This document shows, in pieces, positions 55,063 through 64,000 of a stretch of 64,000 bases of DNA. The notes below the pieces were generated by a model. It saw only the letters and a list, made by a program, of their open reading frames with translations, was not told the DNA's origin and did not search any database. The DNA comes from Mastigocoleus testarum BC008 (lineage in GTDB: Bacteria > Cyanobacteriota > Cyanobacteriia > Cyanobacteriales > Nostocaceae): NCBI RefSeq assembly GCF_001456025.1, contig NZ_LMTZ01000097.1, positions 62,001-126,000 on the forward strand, given 5' to 3'. The stretch's first letter is position 1; every line of letters begins with the position of its first letter. The position numbers and the translations under genes are program-made.

Positions 55063-56244
55063 TTAGTAATGAATACCAGCTTGTTTAAATCGGTGTAACG
55101 CTTCACCTAATCGCTCGCATTCGGCAATTAAACTGATTCGCACATATCCTTCACCACCGACACCAAATGCATTACCAGGTGTTACAACTACTCCGGTTTG
55201 CTGCAGCACATCGAGAGCAAAGTCTGTAGAACCAATTTTGGCTGGACATGGGACCCAGATATACATGGTAGCTTTAGTTTTGGGAATCTGCCAACCTAAA
55301 TCGGCCAAACCTTTAATCAAAAAATCCCGACGAGTACGATATCGCTGTTGTACTTCTTGCAGGTAACTATCTGGTAATTGTAAAGCTGTTTCCGCTGCAG
55401 TTTGCAATGCGGCAAAAATTCCATAGTCTAAGTTAGTTTTTAATGTCCTTAAACCTTGGATGATGTGGCGGTTACCAACAACAAATCCAACTCGCCATCC
55501 GGCCATATTATAGGTCTTAGACATGGTGTGAAATTCCACACTAATATCCTTTGCTCCAGGAATTTCTAGTAAACTAGTCGGTTGATAGCCGTCAAAAGCC
55601 AGTTCTGCATAACACAGATCGTGTACCAGAAGAATTTCGTATTTGCGAGCAAAAGCAACGATTTCTTCAAAAAATTCCCTCGGTGCGGTAGCTGCTGTGG
55701 GATTACTAGGATAGTTAAAGTAAAGAATTTTTGCTTTTTTGGCAACTTCATCTGGTATGCTAGCTAAATCAATCAACCAGCCATTATCAGGTTTTAAAAC
55801 TAGATTGTGAACTTGACCGCCAGCAATGACAGGTCCACGGAAATGTGCTGGATATGCGGGAGTTGGGACTAGAACCAAATCGCCAGGATTAATATAAGCA
55901 ATTGCTAAATGAGCCAATCCTTCTTTAGATCCCAGTAGCGGTAAAGCTTCACTATCCGGATCTAATTTCACATCGTAGCGACGATAGTACCAATTGGTAA
56001 TTGCTCGACGAAAATTGGCAGTACCTTCAAAAGGGGGGTAACCATGATTTCTTTGATTTTGCAAAGCTTCGATCGCAGCTTCAACTACTGGTTGTGGAGT
56101 TGCACCATCCGGGTTACCCATCCCTAAATCGATCAAATCTAAACCCTGTTCTCTAGCCTTTGCTTTGAGTTCGTCAAGACGGGCAAATACGTAAGGAGGC
56201 AATTTCTGAATGCGTTGGGCTGGGGCGATCCAATTTAAGCTCAT
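55063..56244 (-). CDS. AlaC-like PLP-dependent aminotransferase
   Basis: A 393-residue fold-type I aminotransferase. The PLP lysine is Lys243 (FHTMSKTYNMAGWRVGF), with the phosphate-binding GSKEGL region near 105-110, NYPSNPTA, and VHDLCYAEL. IDLGMGNPDGATP, LPLLGSKEGLAHL and VEFHTMSK closely resemble E. coli AlaC (glutamate-pyruvate aminotransferase). Related cyanobacterial proteins are often labelled LL-diaminopimelate or aspartate aminotransferase, so the substrate is not certain. Its start overlaps the stop of the upstream dehydrogenase gene by 4 bases (ATGA). Confidence 0.88.
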   Translation of the reverse strand: MSLNWIAPAQRIQKLPPYVFARLDELKAKAREQGLDLIDLGMGNPDGATPQPVVEAAIEALQNQRNHGYPPFEGTANFRRAITNWYYRRYDVKLDPDSEALPLLGSKEGLAHLAIAYINPGDLVLVPTPAYPAHFRGPVIAGGQVHNLVLKPDNGWLIDLASIPDEVAKKAKILYFNYPSNPTAATAPREFFEEIVAFARKYEILLVHDLCYAELAFDGYQPTSLLEIPGAKDISVEFHTMSKTYNMAGWRVGFVVGNRHIIQGLRTLKTNLDYGIFAALQTAAETALQLPDSYLQEVQQRYRTRRDFLIKGLADLGWQIPKTKATMYIWVPCPAKIGSTDFALDVLQQTGVVVTPGNAFGVGGEGYVRISLIAECERLGEALHRFKQAGIHY

Positions 56245-57428
56245 TGTTCCACCTCACTATTCAATCCGCTCAGGGATATACAATTTGTTGATTCTTTCGT
56301 ATCAATTGGTGCTGTAGTGGAAACCATTGCAGCCATCAACTGTTCCAGGGAAACTGAAAATGGTAACCGGTGAATATCAGAGCTTGGATTTAGAGTGATT
56401 TGGGCAACATTTTGTAACTGTGTCAAAGTAATTTCACCCAAGTCTAAGTCTGCTAGCTTTTGAGGTAATCCAATCTCTGCGTAGAACTTTAACAACTGTT
56501 GTCGTGCTGCCATTGCGAGCTGATTGCCCTGTAACATTTCCTCTAGGCGTAATTGAACTAAAATTCCATAAGCAACCTTTTCCCCGTGAATGCTTCCACG
56601 CCCGCAAACATGAGTTAAACCATTATGTACGGCATGGGCTGCAACTGTACGGCACTGGGCTCCACCAATTCCCCCAATGACCCCAGCGAGCAAAACTGTC
56701 GCATCGACAACTTGACACCAAATATCGCTTCCTGGCGATCGCAGGGCTGCGGAAGATTTCTGTAGTAAAATATCTCGTAAAACTCGTGCTTGTTGAACCG
56801 CTGCAATAATTAAAGTTTCCTCTGAGTGTCCGCTGCTGACGGAAGCTTCATACCATTTAGCGATCGCATCACCAATACCTGCAACTAGAGTTCGTTGGGG
56901 AGCAGTTTTGATTAATTCATAATCCAATATCAATAAATCGGGACAGCTTGCTAACCCCACATCGTAAATAAATGCTCCGTCATCAGAATATACATTTGAT
57001 AGTGCGGTCCAAGCAGCACAGGTAGCAGCTGAAGTCGGAATTGTTACAACGGGCAAATTTAATTGATGGGCTAGCAATTTAGCTGTATCTAAAGCTTTAC
57101 CACCACCGACGCCAACAATAACATTGGCTTTGTGCTCTTTTGCTGCTTTATGCAAAGTTTTGAGACTTGCTTCCGAGCAATCGGGAGTGTAATAAGACTT
57201 GGCAAAATTGAGTTCTTTTGCATCCATTATCGGCTGCAGGTGTGTTTCAGCTAAGCTAAAGCTTTTTTTTCCTGCGACTAATAAAGGACGATTTCCCAAA
57301 TTTTTAATAATTGATGATGAGTCTGCTAAAATTCCAGAACCACGCATCACTTTTGCTGGAGCAACTGCAAGAGTAAGCAAAGAATTGGAAGTTGGAGTTG
57401 ATGACTTTTCTGTGAGTTGATTAGGCAT
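56241..57428 (-). CDS. Iron-containing alcohol/glycerol dehydrogenase-like protein
   Basis: A 395-residue protein of the glycerol dehydrogenase branch of the iron-containing alcohol dehydrogenase family. The NAD site is VGVGGGKALDTAKLLA, with IPTSAATCAAWTALSNVYSDDGAF. The metal ligands are expected in GIGDAIAKWYEA, AVHNGLTHV and GSIHGEKVAYG. ATG 57428 (MPNQ) is used. It is translationally coupled to the downstream aminotransferase, which suggests linked steps, perhaps oxidation of an alcohol to a keto acid that is then aminated; that pairing is inference. Confidence 0.85.
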   Translation of the reverse strand: MPNQLTEKSSTPTSNSLLTLAVAPAKVMRGSGILADSSSIIKNLGNRPLLVAGKKSFSLAETHLQPIMDAKELNFAKSYYTPDCSEASLKTLHKAAKEHKANVIVGVGGGKALDTAKLLAHQLNLPVVTIPTSAATCAAWTALSNVYSDDGAFIYDVGLASCPDLLILDYELIKTAPQRTLVAGIGDAIAKWYEASVSSGHSEETLIIAAVQQARVLRDILLQKSSAALRSPGSDIWCQVVDATVLLAGVIGGIGGAQCRTVAAHAVHNGLTHVCGRGSIHGEKVAYGILVQLRLEEMLQGNQLAMAARQQLLKFYAEIGLPQKLADLDLGEITLTQLQNVAQITLNPSSDIHRLPFSVSLEQLMAAMVSTTAPIDTKESTNCISLSGLNSEVEQ

Positions 57429-58355
57429 ATAACTAATTAAAAATACCAAGACTTCTAGGTTTCTAGAAGAATGAAAAATATTATTCTTTTTGGTGGCAAT
57501 TTCTAATTGACGACTTATTGAATGCGATCTGGCTGCTTGTGTTATCAGTTATTACGATTTTAACCAAGAGTGAATTTGTTTAACTTCTTAGTCCAGATAA
57601 ATCAGTATTTTATTTGTGATATCAATTAACTTTCTTAAATTCAATTAACGTTCTTAAATCTTAAGTGTAAGCGTAGAAAAAATGCAATGTTTACCTATTT
57701 ATTGACTTATTAGTAGCTAATAAGTGTTTAGTACTTAAGCACTAATTACCCTAGCATAGGGAGTCCCTTTGGGACTTATTTTAATCGTTTGAGATGAACA
57801 GCGCCTGAGCCGCACAAAAGGTAAACGGTGAATGCTTTCTTATATCGCAACGGCTGTAAATTGCGTTGTCTGTGCGTAATTGCTGGTGTTTTTAAAGTAA
57901 CAATCCACTACAATCAAAATAAAATTCTTCCTGTTTCTATATGTGCGATTATTTTTGATGCCAATATTTTACCTAACTTTTTGACAAATTGTGTCTTGAG
58001 TTACAAAAAAATTTTAAAGCATCAAAATTACTTTGTCTTATTTTCCCACTCATTTTTTGCTTCAATGACTAGGTGATGATTTTAAAGTATGTTGTCAAAT
58101 TGGACTTTCTTCTAGTATCGGGATAGCTTCATCTAAAGTGTATTCTAAAGAGACTTACAGAATCACATCTCTACGTGAATATGGATTTAAATAGATTTGA
58201 AAAAAACTTACTTAAATTTTTTAGTAACTAATCTCAATGAGTTAATAGCATCAAAAATATAGGGAATTTGAGGCTGAGAAGCATTTGAGAACTGAAGAAT
58301 ATTTCCGCAGTAGGACTTTCACCTCTTTCCCTGGCTAGACTAAATATTTATTTCC
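57429..58355. other. Long intergenic region
   Basis: About 930 bases, AT-rich. An 82-codon frame at 57828 is not convincing. The bases around 57790-57870 are richer in G+C and may be a relic. No RNA or array is seen. Confidence 0.4.
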
Positions 58356-58877
58356 CTAGGCTGATAATTGCGTTAAACGCTCGAAATTCGCTTGATAGAT
58401 TTCGATTTCCATCTGTGAGTCTTCACGACTAGCAAGAGACCGTTTGACTTCACCTAAATAAAGTGGGACTGATAAACCTTCTTCTGGATGAATTACTGTC
58501 CGCGCTCTGATGATTAATTTATCTTCACCTCTGCTTGCTAGACGACCATAGGAAAATAAATCGCTTGCAGCTTGTTGTAAAGTTGCTTCTAATTCAGAAC
58601 GAGTAATCTCAACAGGGGTGGCAATGACTGCTTTTGTGGCTCCATTATCATAAACTAAACTGTAGCGGAGGGCTCCGGGAACCACTGTTCGTGTTAAGGG
58701 TGCAAGGGATAATGCAAATAAACCTGCTGTCAGTACTAACATAAAACCAGTTGTACCTACTAATCGGAAACGAATACCCCATTTAAGGATAAAAGCTAGT
58801 AAAGCTAAAACAGCAAATACTACAGTGGCGATTCCTGACCATTGGGTAAACTGCAGAAAATCAGCTTGAGAAAACAT
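58356..58877 (-). CDS. Ycf51-family (DUF2518) membrane protein
   Basis: A 173-residue protein with two membrane helices (about 12-33 and 37-58: SGIATVVFAVLALLAFILKW, GTTGFMLVLTAGLFALSLAPL). A soluble C-terminal part follows (VYDNGATKAVIATPVEITRSEL, DKLIIRARTVIHPEEGLSVPLYL). This matches the Ycf51 family of cyanobacteria and algal plastids. Function is not established. It is monocistronic with long spacers. Confidence 0.88.
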   Translation of the reverse strand: MFSQADFLQFTQWSGIATVVFAVLALLAFILKWGIRFRLVGTTGFMLVLTAGLFALSLAPLTRTVVPGALRYSLVYDNGATKAVIATPVEITRSELEATLQQAASDLFSYGRLASRGEDKLIIRARTVIHPEEGLSVPLYLGEVKRSLASREDSQMEIEIYQANFERLTQLSA

Positions 58878-59164
58878 GGAATTGGCTGCTAATTCAAAAT
58901 TTTATTAATTTTCTATATCATTAGCATACTTTGTCGAGCTTTGGTAATTAACTATTGATGATTGGTAATTTTTATCTGCTTGATTTTGATGTCAGTTGTA
59001 TGCATCAAAATCATAATAATTAATCAATAAATATAAAATATAAATAATTAAGTATTTTTTAGATGAGTATAAATTAAATATATTTAACTCTCAATCGTCT
59101 ATAAAATTTTATTTGTGAACGTTTCTGGTTTATTTGATTTAGTTTTTTTGTAAATCAAAGAGAT
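58878..59164. other. AT-rich intergenic DNA
   Basis: Spacer between the Ycf51 gene and the structured region that follows. I see nothing in it. Confidence 0.4.
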
Positions 59165-59167
59165 TAA

Positions 59168-59300
59168 ATAAATAAAGAAGGGCATCTTTTGAGGATGCCC
59201 GTTATGCAGAAAACACCCTAAGGGGTGCCACTACACCTTCCCAACAATCAGCAACAATGGCTGATTTAATCAGCCATACTCACAGTCAGAGACGTGAATA
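59168..59300 (-). ncRNA. Candidate structured small RNA with alternative hairpins
   Basis: On the minus strand a 21-base palindrome (ATGGCTGATT/AATCAGCCAT arms, 59277-59268 and 59266-59257) is followed by a second AATCAGC-complementary arm (59252-59246) that can pair instead with the middle arm. Next is a CACCC/GGGTG stem (59227-59214), then an intrinsic terminator GGGCATC/GATGCCC (59200-59180) with a T-rich tail. No coding frame fits. Family is unknown; the 5' end is a guess. Confidence 0.45.
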
Positions 59301-59927
59301 TAATCATATTATTAACTTCAAAATATATTTGCCTCCAGTGTATACACCGAAAAATATTTACATGATGATTTGCAAATTAATTAAAGTATTATCTGAGTTT
59401 AAATGATGGAGATTTATAGTTAGCTAAAATGTTTAATTTGCTCGAGATTAGAGCACTAATTATATTTGAAATCTTTTTAGTCTTAATTAGTAAAAGGTAA
59501 TTATTTTTATTCTAGGTGCCCATAAACCCTAATTCGCATATAAGTATTTAGGCAAAATTATTTATATTGATATATTTAATATTGAGTTATAGAGAACTTA
59601 TGGCACTACACTCAAGTTAAAAGTTAAAATAGACCGCGCCTATAACTAATACTAAGTGCGGGTTCACTACCCCTTTTTAGAATTGAGAGAGGGAAGTGTG
59701 GGAGGTGTGGGAGGTGTGGGGGGAAATCCCAAAGAATATAAGGGGGTTTTAAAAATCGGATTTGGTATAACTTCACCTAGGGGATCCGGGGAGCAAAATT
59801 CCAAACTCCTCACACTTCCCAAACTTCCCACACTCACCATCTCATTAATTTTTCCCCGAGTAGTTATAACGATCGCAGTTACTATGTACTCATGCGATCG
59901 CTAGCAATAATATATGAACTGTTTTTA
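59301..59927. other. Intergenic region with an inverted-repeat element
   Basis: The first part is plain AT-rich DNA. At 59691-59820 lie GGGAAGTGTG (59691-59700)/CACACTTCCC (59811-59820) arms with nearby GGAGGTGTG direct repeats; the 82-codon frame over it is not a gene. HIP1-like CGATCG sites follow near 59871-59900. Confidence 0.5.
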
Positions 59928-61073
59928 TCAATCAACAACTAAAACTTTTTTGTAAGCTTGATGCGTAGCATTAATTACAGCGTCTACTTCTCGCTCTTCA
60001 AGCTCCGGATATATGGGTAAACTTAATAAACGCCCTGCGAGTTCTTTAGCAACGGTGAGAGGTTCTACCCGACAAGGTAAACCCAGTGCATATACAGGTT
60101 GTTCTGGAATAGTTCTAGAAAATAGATTTTCTGTTTGAATTCCTAATGCTTCTAGGCGATTTTCTAAAGCCAAACGCTCTTGTACGGAATCAAGCAAAAT
60201 AACATATTTGTAAAATGTGCGACTGCATTCATCCTTGACTGTAGGAGTTTGGAAAGGTAAAGATGCAAATGCAGCATTATAACGAGCAGCAATTTCTTGG
60301 TGACAACAGTTCCAATCTTCCAAAAATTCTAGTTCTAAACCAATCACAGCTGCAGTAAACTCACCCATCCGAGCCCGGAAGCCAAATTCTTGATGAATGT
60401 ATTTGTTCAGTACAACCTTACCGGGATCTCGCAAACTTTTCAGTTGTAAAACATCTTCAGGATTAGAGACAGTAATAAATCCTCCATCTTCTAACCCACC
60501 TAATTTTTTGCCCAAATACATTGAAAAACAACCAAAGTCGCCGATGCAACCCGCATAATTCTCTTTGTATTTTGCTCCATGCGCATGGGCTACATCTTCA
60601 ATAACTTTCAGCCTGGATTCGGAAGCAAGTTCCATTAAAGGCTGCATATCAACCATTTGACCGTAAAGGTGTACAGCAATTACAGCTACTGTTTCCTCTC
60701 GAATTGCATTTCTAACTGCTTGCAAATCGATGGTCAAGGTATGTGGATCGATATCTACAAAAGAAGGAATTGCACCCACAGCACTTACTGCGTAGGCAGT
60801 AGAAATATGAGTTAATGCTGGTACTATTACTTCGTCTCCTGGGGTAACACCAGCAGCTAACAGTGCCAATTGTAAAGCGGAATTACCAGAGTTAGTGGTA
60901 ACAGAGTTTCTTCCCCATTTCGACTTTAAATATTTTTCTAATGCTGCGACCTTTGTTCCAGATATATATTCTCCAGAATTAATAACATCACTAGTTAGAC
61001 TTAAAATCTTAGATTTGAGAAAATCTAGCCTACGGCGAGTACCTTCAGCAGGTACTCTGACAAAGTCGCTCAT
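59928..61073 (-). CDS. DegT/DnrJ/EryC1/StrS-family sugar aminotransferase
   Basis: A 381-residue PLP enzyme that usually aminates a nucleotide-linked keto-sugar. Motifs are TNSGNSALQLALLAAGV (PLP phosphate), EDVAHAHGA (Asp160 to the PLP nitrogen) and SMYLGKKLGGLEDGG with the Schiff-base Lys at 189 or 190. FGFRARMGEFTAAV is the usual substrate-region motif. The gene stands alone; no other sugar-nucleotide gene is nearby, so the pathway (surface glycan or glycosylated metabolite) cannot be given. Confidence 0.88.
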   Translation of the reverse strand: MSDFVRVPAEGTRRRLDFLKSKILSLTSDVINSGEYISGTKVAALEKYLKSKWGRNSVTTNSGNSALQLALLAAGVTPGDEVIVPALTHISTAYAVSAVGAIPSFVDIDPHTLTIDLQAVRNAIREETVAVIAVHLYGQMVDMQPLMELASESRLKVIEDVAHAHGAKYKENYAGCIGDFGCFSMYLGKKLGGLEDGGFITVSNPEDVLQLKSLRDPGKVVLNKYIHQEFGFRARMGEFTAAVIGLELEFLEDWNCCHQEIAARYNAAFASLPFQTPTVKDECSRTFYKYVILLDSVQERLALENRLEALGIQTENLFSRTIPEQPVYALGLPCRVEPLTVAKELAGRLLSLPIYPELEEREVDAVINATHQAYKKVLVVD

Positions 61074-61775
61074 AGTTGTGAAGGAGAGGGAACATTAAAA
61101 ACACTTAAAAATGATAAATATAAAACATGAACTCGAGCAAGCCAGAGTTATACACTTTAAGAATCAAGTATTAAAAATCAAATATTACAAGTCAAGTATC
61201 AATAATCTAGTATATATTTATTTTTTCGGTTGTCTTCAATAATTTATCTTTAGTAATTTATATCTTTAGCGATTTATACGTTTAGTAATTCATATTTAGC
61301 AATTTATCTTGAGTAATTTATTTTCAGTAATCTGTCTCGGTCATCTGCTTTTACTAGCATTTAATTGCTTGTTTACATGCGCTATGCTAATTTGTTTATC
61401 TACTGAAAAAAAGTATATTTTAGACAGATACACCCATATATAGCAACACTTACAAGTCGAAAGTTTACTATTCATAAGTTTTATTGCGTCTACAACGTTA
61501 GTGTAGCGTGTCCGTAGGAGAAACAGGATTCATCTATGTCCGAACCAAGTTACGCAGTGTTGCTATATATACTTTAGTTAAACCCCTAAGCTGAAACCCA
61601 AAATTTAATTCATTAGCCATTTAAATCAATTTAAATCAATTTAAAAACTAACGATAAATAACCTGAATTTGTAACAAATAACTAGCGATCTGAACTAATG
61701 GCAAATGACCTGTGACAGGCTCAGTTTTGAATAAAATATTCAAGTAGTGAAATAGTCAAATAAACAATTAAAAAA
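61074..61775. other. Intergenic region with repeats
   Basis: Contains short direct repeats of TTTAGTAATTTAT type at about 61240-61330, in at least five imperfect copies, and the MITE-like element at 61436-61570. No gene is visible. Confidence 0.5.
61436..61570. repeat. MITE-like element with perfect 15-base terminal inverted repeats
   Basis: ATATATAGCAACACT (61436-61450) is the exact reverse complement of 61556-61570. The 135-base unit has no coding frame. Its ends are preceded and followed by AT-rich DNA, and a target duplication is not certain. It is consistent with a miniature inverted-repeat transposable element. Confidence 0.75.
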
Positions 61776-63209
61776 TTAACTATTTTCTTGCCAAGTCAAA
61801 CATAACTTGCGGAAATGATTGCCACGTTCCTCAAAGTTACGGTACCTGTCGAAACTAGCACAAGCAGGAGATAGTAATACAGCCTTGGCTTGTAATTCTT
61901 GGGCTAATTTTGCCGAACGAGGAACTGCATTTTCCATGGTTTCAACTATTTCATAATTGGTATAAGCAATTTCTTGCAGGCGTTGGGCAAATTGGGGTGC
62001 AGCGTTACCTATTAGTAGTACTGCAGCAGCTTTAGCCTTGATTTTTGCCAACCAAGCATTATCATCACCTTCTTTGGCTTCACCACCGGCGATCAAAATT
62101 AAGGGACTTTTAACAGATACTAAGCCCACTTCAGCAGCATCATAGTTGGTGGCTTTACTATCGTTGATGAATTTAATACCTTGCCAATTACAGATATGCT
62201 CCAGACGATGGGGTACGCCGGGAAATTCTTTAACAGCATGGGCTATGACATTGTTTTCAATCCCTGCTAACCGAGCAGTTCCTACTGCTAGCAGCAGGTT
62301 TTGCAGGTTATGCTCCCCAACCATTTTTAATGATGATACTTCTAAGATTGGTTCATCACCGTTTTCTGTAACTTGGTAAACCCAACCATCCGTAATGTAA
62401 AACCCTTTATTCCTTACCAGTTCTTCTTTACCTTTAATACTCGTCCAATAAGCATTTTGCCAATGAACCAAACCCAATTTTCGTAAATGGGGATCGTCCC
62501 CATTGAATATTTGTGATTGAGAATTTTTCAACAAACTTGCTTTGATGTTGTAGTAGTTCTCTAAGGTTTTATGACGATTGAGATGGTCGGGGGTAAAAGT
62601 TGTCCACACTCCGATTTTGGGAGCAATGGTGGAGGAAGACTCGATTTGATAGCTACTCATTTCAACTACCAACCAGTCTAGGGAATACTTGGTTTGTGTT
62701 TTGGTGTTATGGGTATTATTTGCTAATTTGCGATCTGCTAATTTATGTTCCCCGTAGTCTAGTGCTACTTCGCAAGCTGCATAACCAATGTTGCCACAAG
62801 CTGGTGCATAAAAGCCTGCGGCTTGAAATATGGCAGCAATTAAGGAGGTAGTTGTGGTTTTCCCATTCGTACCCGTAATTCCCACCCAGGGAATCGATTT
62901 TAGATTTCGCCATGCTAGTTCCATTTCCCCAATGGTTTGGATCCCCATTTCCCTAGCTTTAACTAACAGGGGAATATCCCAAGGGACACCAGGACTAACA
63001 ACAATTAATTCGGGCAAATCTGAACTTTCTAAGTCCAGTGAATATCCCAACTTGACGGTTATCTGTTCGCGAGCAAGTTCTTGTTTTTGTGTCAGCAGGG
63101 CTGAAGAGGTTCCACTGTCGCCAATTTCTACCTCCCAGCCCCCCTGTTTCAACAATCTTGCTGCAGCAACGCCGGATTTTCCTAATCCAATTACATGAGC
63201 TTTGGACAT
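61776..63209 (-). CDS. murD: UDP-N-acetylmuramoyl-L-alanine--D-glutamate ligase
   Basis: A 477-residue Mur ligase for peptidoglycan precursor synthesis, adding D-Glu to UDP-MurNAc-L-Ala with ATP. The N-terminal Rossmann segment HVIGLGKSGVAAARLL, the ATP P-loop GITGTNGKTTTT, EMSSYQIE, TPDHLNRH and FINDSKATNYDA are all present. An Asn/Lys/Thr-rich insertion of about 20 residues precedes LDWLVVEMSSYQ and is not usual; the frame is kept. It lies upstream of a 700-base spacer, with glyS as the next gene on the same strand side. Confidence 0.95.
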   Translation of the reverse strand: MSKAHVIGLGKSGVAAARLLKQGGWEVEIGDSGTSSALLTQKQELAREQITVKLGYSLDLESSDLPELIVVSPGVPWDIPLLVKAREMGIQTIGEMELAWRNLKSIPWVGITGTNGKTTTTSLIAAIFQAAGFYAPACGNIGYAACEVALDYGEHKLADRKLANNTHNTKTQTKYSLDWLVVEMSSYQIESSSTIAPKIGVWTTFTPDHLNRHKTLENYYNIKASLLKNSQSQIFNGDDPHLRKLGLVHWQNAYWTSIKGKEELVRNKGFYITDGWVYQVTENGDEPILEVSSLKMVGEHNLQNLLLAVGTARLAGIENNVIAHAVKEFPGVPHRLEHICNWQGIKFINDSKATNYDAAEVGLVSVKSPLILIAGGEAKEGDDNAWLAKIKAKAAAVLLIGNAAPQFAQRLQEIAYTNYEIVETMENAVPRSAKLAQELQAKAVLLSPACASFDRYRNFEERGNHFRKLCLTWQENS

Positions 63210-63292
63210 AGACTGTAGCAGAGATCCCTGGTTAAGCGATTCCTATAGTAGCGCTTCTTGGGAAAAATTAAACGCCTAAATATTTACCAATG

Positions 63293-64000
63293 CTACAAAT
63301 TTTTTACAATTGCACCAAAATCTGCTAGCACGCGGGCATGATTGCGAAGTAGTCCAAGCAGGTGTAGTCTATTCTGCTTGATTTTTGGATCGGGATCCAT
63401 AACCAGTACGCTTTCAGGTCCGTCAAAAAAATTACTAACTCTGGGTGTAATTTCTTCTAAAGCTACAACTAGTTTGCGATAATTACGCGATCGCTGAGCT
63501 GCTTCGGTTTGAGGAATTAAATCGACGATGGCATTATAGAAATTTTCTTCAGAATTTTTTTGGAATAACTCCCGATTAATTAAAGAGTTGGGGTTTAACT
63601 GCTTTGTGTCTAAATCTCCCTGTCCGGCGAGACGACTAGAACGATTCACAGTTTCATAGATTTTTTCTAAGGTTCCATCGTCACGAATTTGTTGTAAGAA
63701 AGTAGCGCGGTTTCTTAAATCTAATAGATCTTGTAACGCCCTTTGGGTATATTCTGGATCGTTTTCCCCTAGCACAGCATTAACCAAATCGTAATCAATT
63801 TGTTTTTCTTCTTGGAGTAAGGTGCGGATGCGCTGTAGGAAGAATTCTTCCAACAAAGCAATTAATTCGGCTTGATTTTTATTTTGCTCGTGAACGACGG
63901 TAAAATTTGCAACAACTTGGTGTAGTAGTTTTTGTAAGTTAACATTGAGGTTTGCCGCCCAGATAATATTAACTACAGCATTTGCAGCCCTTCGCAAAGC
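63293..64000 (-). CDS. glyS: Glycyl-tRNA synthetase beta subunit (5' part beyond the window)
   Basis: The C-terminal 235 residues of GlyS, which with GlyQ charges tRNA-Gly. LRRAANAVVNII, FFLQRIRTLLQE, YDLVNAVLGEND and a closing PRVSNFFDGPESVLVM, then LLGLLRNHARVLADFGAI, are typical of the beta-subunit end. The frame is open to the right edge, so the true start lies outside. It is 84 bases from murD on the same strand. Confidence 0.93.
   Translation of the reverse strand, partial: ALRRAANAVVNIIWAANLNVNLQKLLHQVVANFTVVHEQNKNQAELIALLEEFFLQRIRTLLQEEKQIDYDLVNAVLGENDPEYTQRALQDLLDLRNRATFLQQIRDDGTLEKIYETVNRSSRLAGQGDLDTKQLNPNSLINRELFQKNSEENFYNAIVDLIPQTEAAQRSRNYRKLVVALEEITPRVSNFFDGPESVLVMDPDPKIKQNRLHLLGLLRNHARVLADFGAIVKNL

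Noticed and set aside
57828..58076. 82-codon plus-strand frame
   Set aside because: It has no domain and no neighbours in support; likely chance in AT-rich DNA.
59656..59904. 82-codon plus-strand frame with Gly/Val repeats
   Set aside because: It is created by the inverted-repeat element and not a gene.

Overview
This window looks like chromosome of a filamentous, probably heterocyst-forming cyanobacterium (Nostocales/Rivulariaceae type). The DNA is AT-rich with scattered HIP1 palindromes (GCGATCGC). It carries heptanucleotide tandem arrays between genes, a Ycf51-family gene, a HepC-like sugar transferase, a SufR-like regulator, and the cyanobacterial DUF928/DUF1822/CHASE2 gene set. No rRNA or tRNA gene was recognised. 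The species call is an inference.

Layout. 1-2971: a very large membrane-anchored pentapeptide-repeat protein on the minus strand, running off the left edge. 3.0-4.1 kb: a graveyard with an IS630-type transposase tail and a decayed HigBA toxin-antitoxin pair. 4.1-22.6 kb: mostly ordinary genes (ROK fructokinase, DUF1838, HepC-like, NodB deacetylase, rhodanese, two tandem MscS channels, Hsp20, site-2 protease with CBS, Crp-family regulator, a cupin-globin fusion, CoaE, a GT39 transferase and a UvrD-like helicase carrying an in-frame repeat insertion). 22.8-36.5 kb: an accessory island. It holds an orphan protein with a nitrile-hydratase-leader-like (NHLP) tail, a dead and a live FitAB-type antitoxin gene, an Rpn nuclease plus three scattered tails of a paralogue, an orphan membrane protein, a SLATT protein, a DUF1254/DUF1214 protein, an ERI1-like exonuclease, an AlkB-like oxygenase, a divergent GNAT/TetR pair, a VOC protein, a hydrolase and a methyltransferase.

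36.5-40.3 kb: a minus-strand cluster (atypical SDR, rubredoxin-MBL protein, RidA, two VOC proteins) divergent from a SufR-like Fe-S regulator. 40.4-46.7 kb: a four-gene set (HTH/sigma-like protein, DUF1822, CHAT-CHASE2 fusion, DUF928) that looks like a caspase-like sensory system without a described function; this is my main candidate for an undescribed system. 46.9-51.9 kb: a flavin monooxygenase, an acyltransferase and an orphan methyltransferase. 52.4-55.0 kb: an arsenic-resistance set (arsR, aquaglyceroporin, arsH, arsC) in which the channel takes the place of an ArsB/Acr3 pump, with an ArsR-like operator inside the channel promoter and a terminator after arsR. 55.0-64 kb: AlaC-like aminotransferase coupled to an iron-type alcohol dehydrogenase, Ycf51, a possible structured small RNA, a DegT aminotransferase, murD and the 3' part of glyS.

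Limits: identifications come from reading motifs in the translations. No database search, structure prediction or composition calculation was run.
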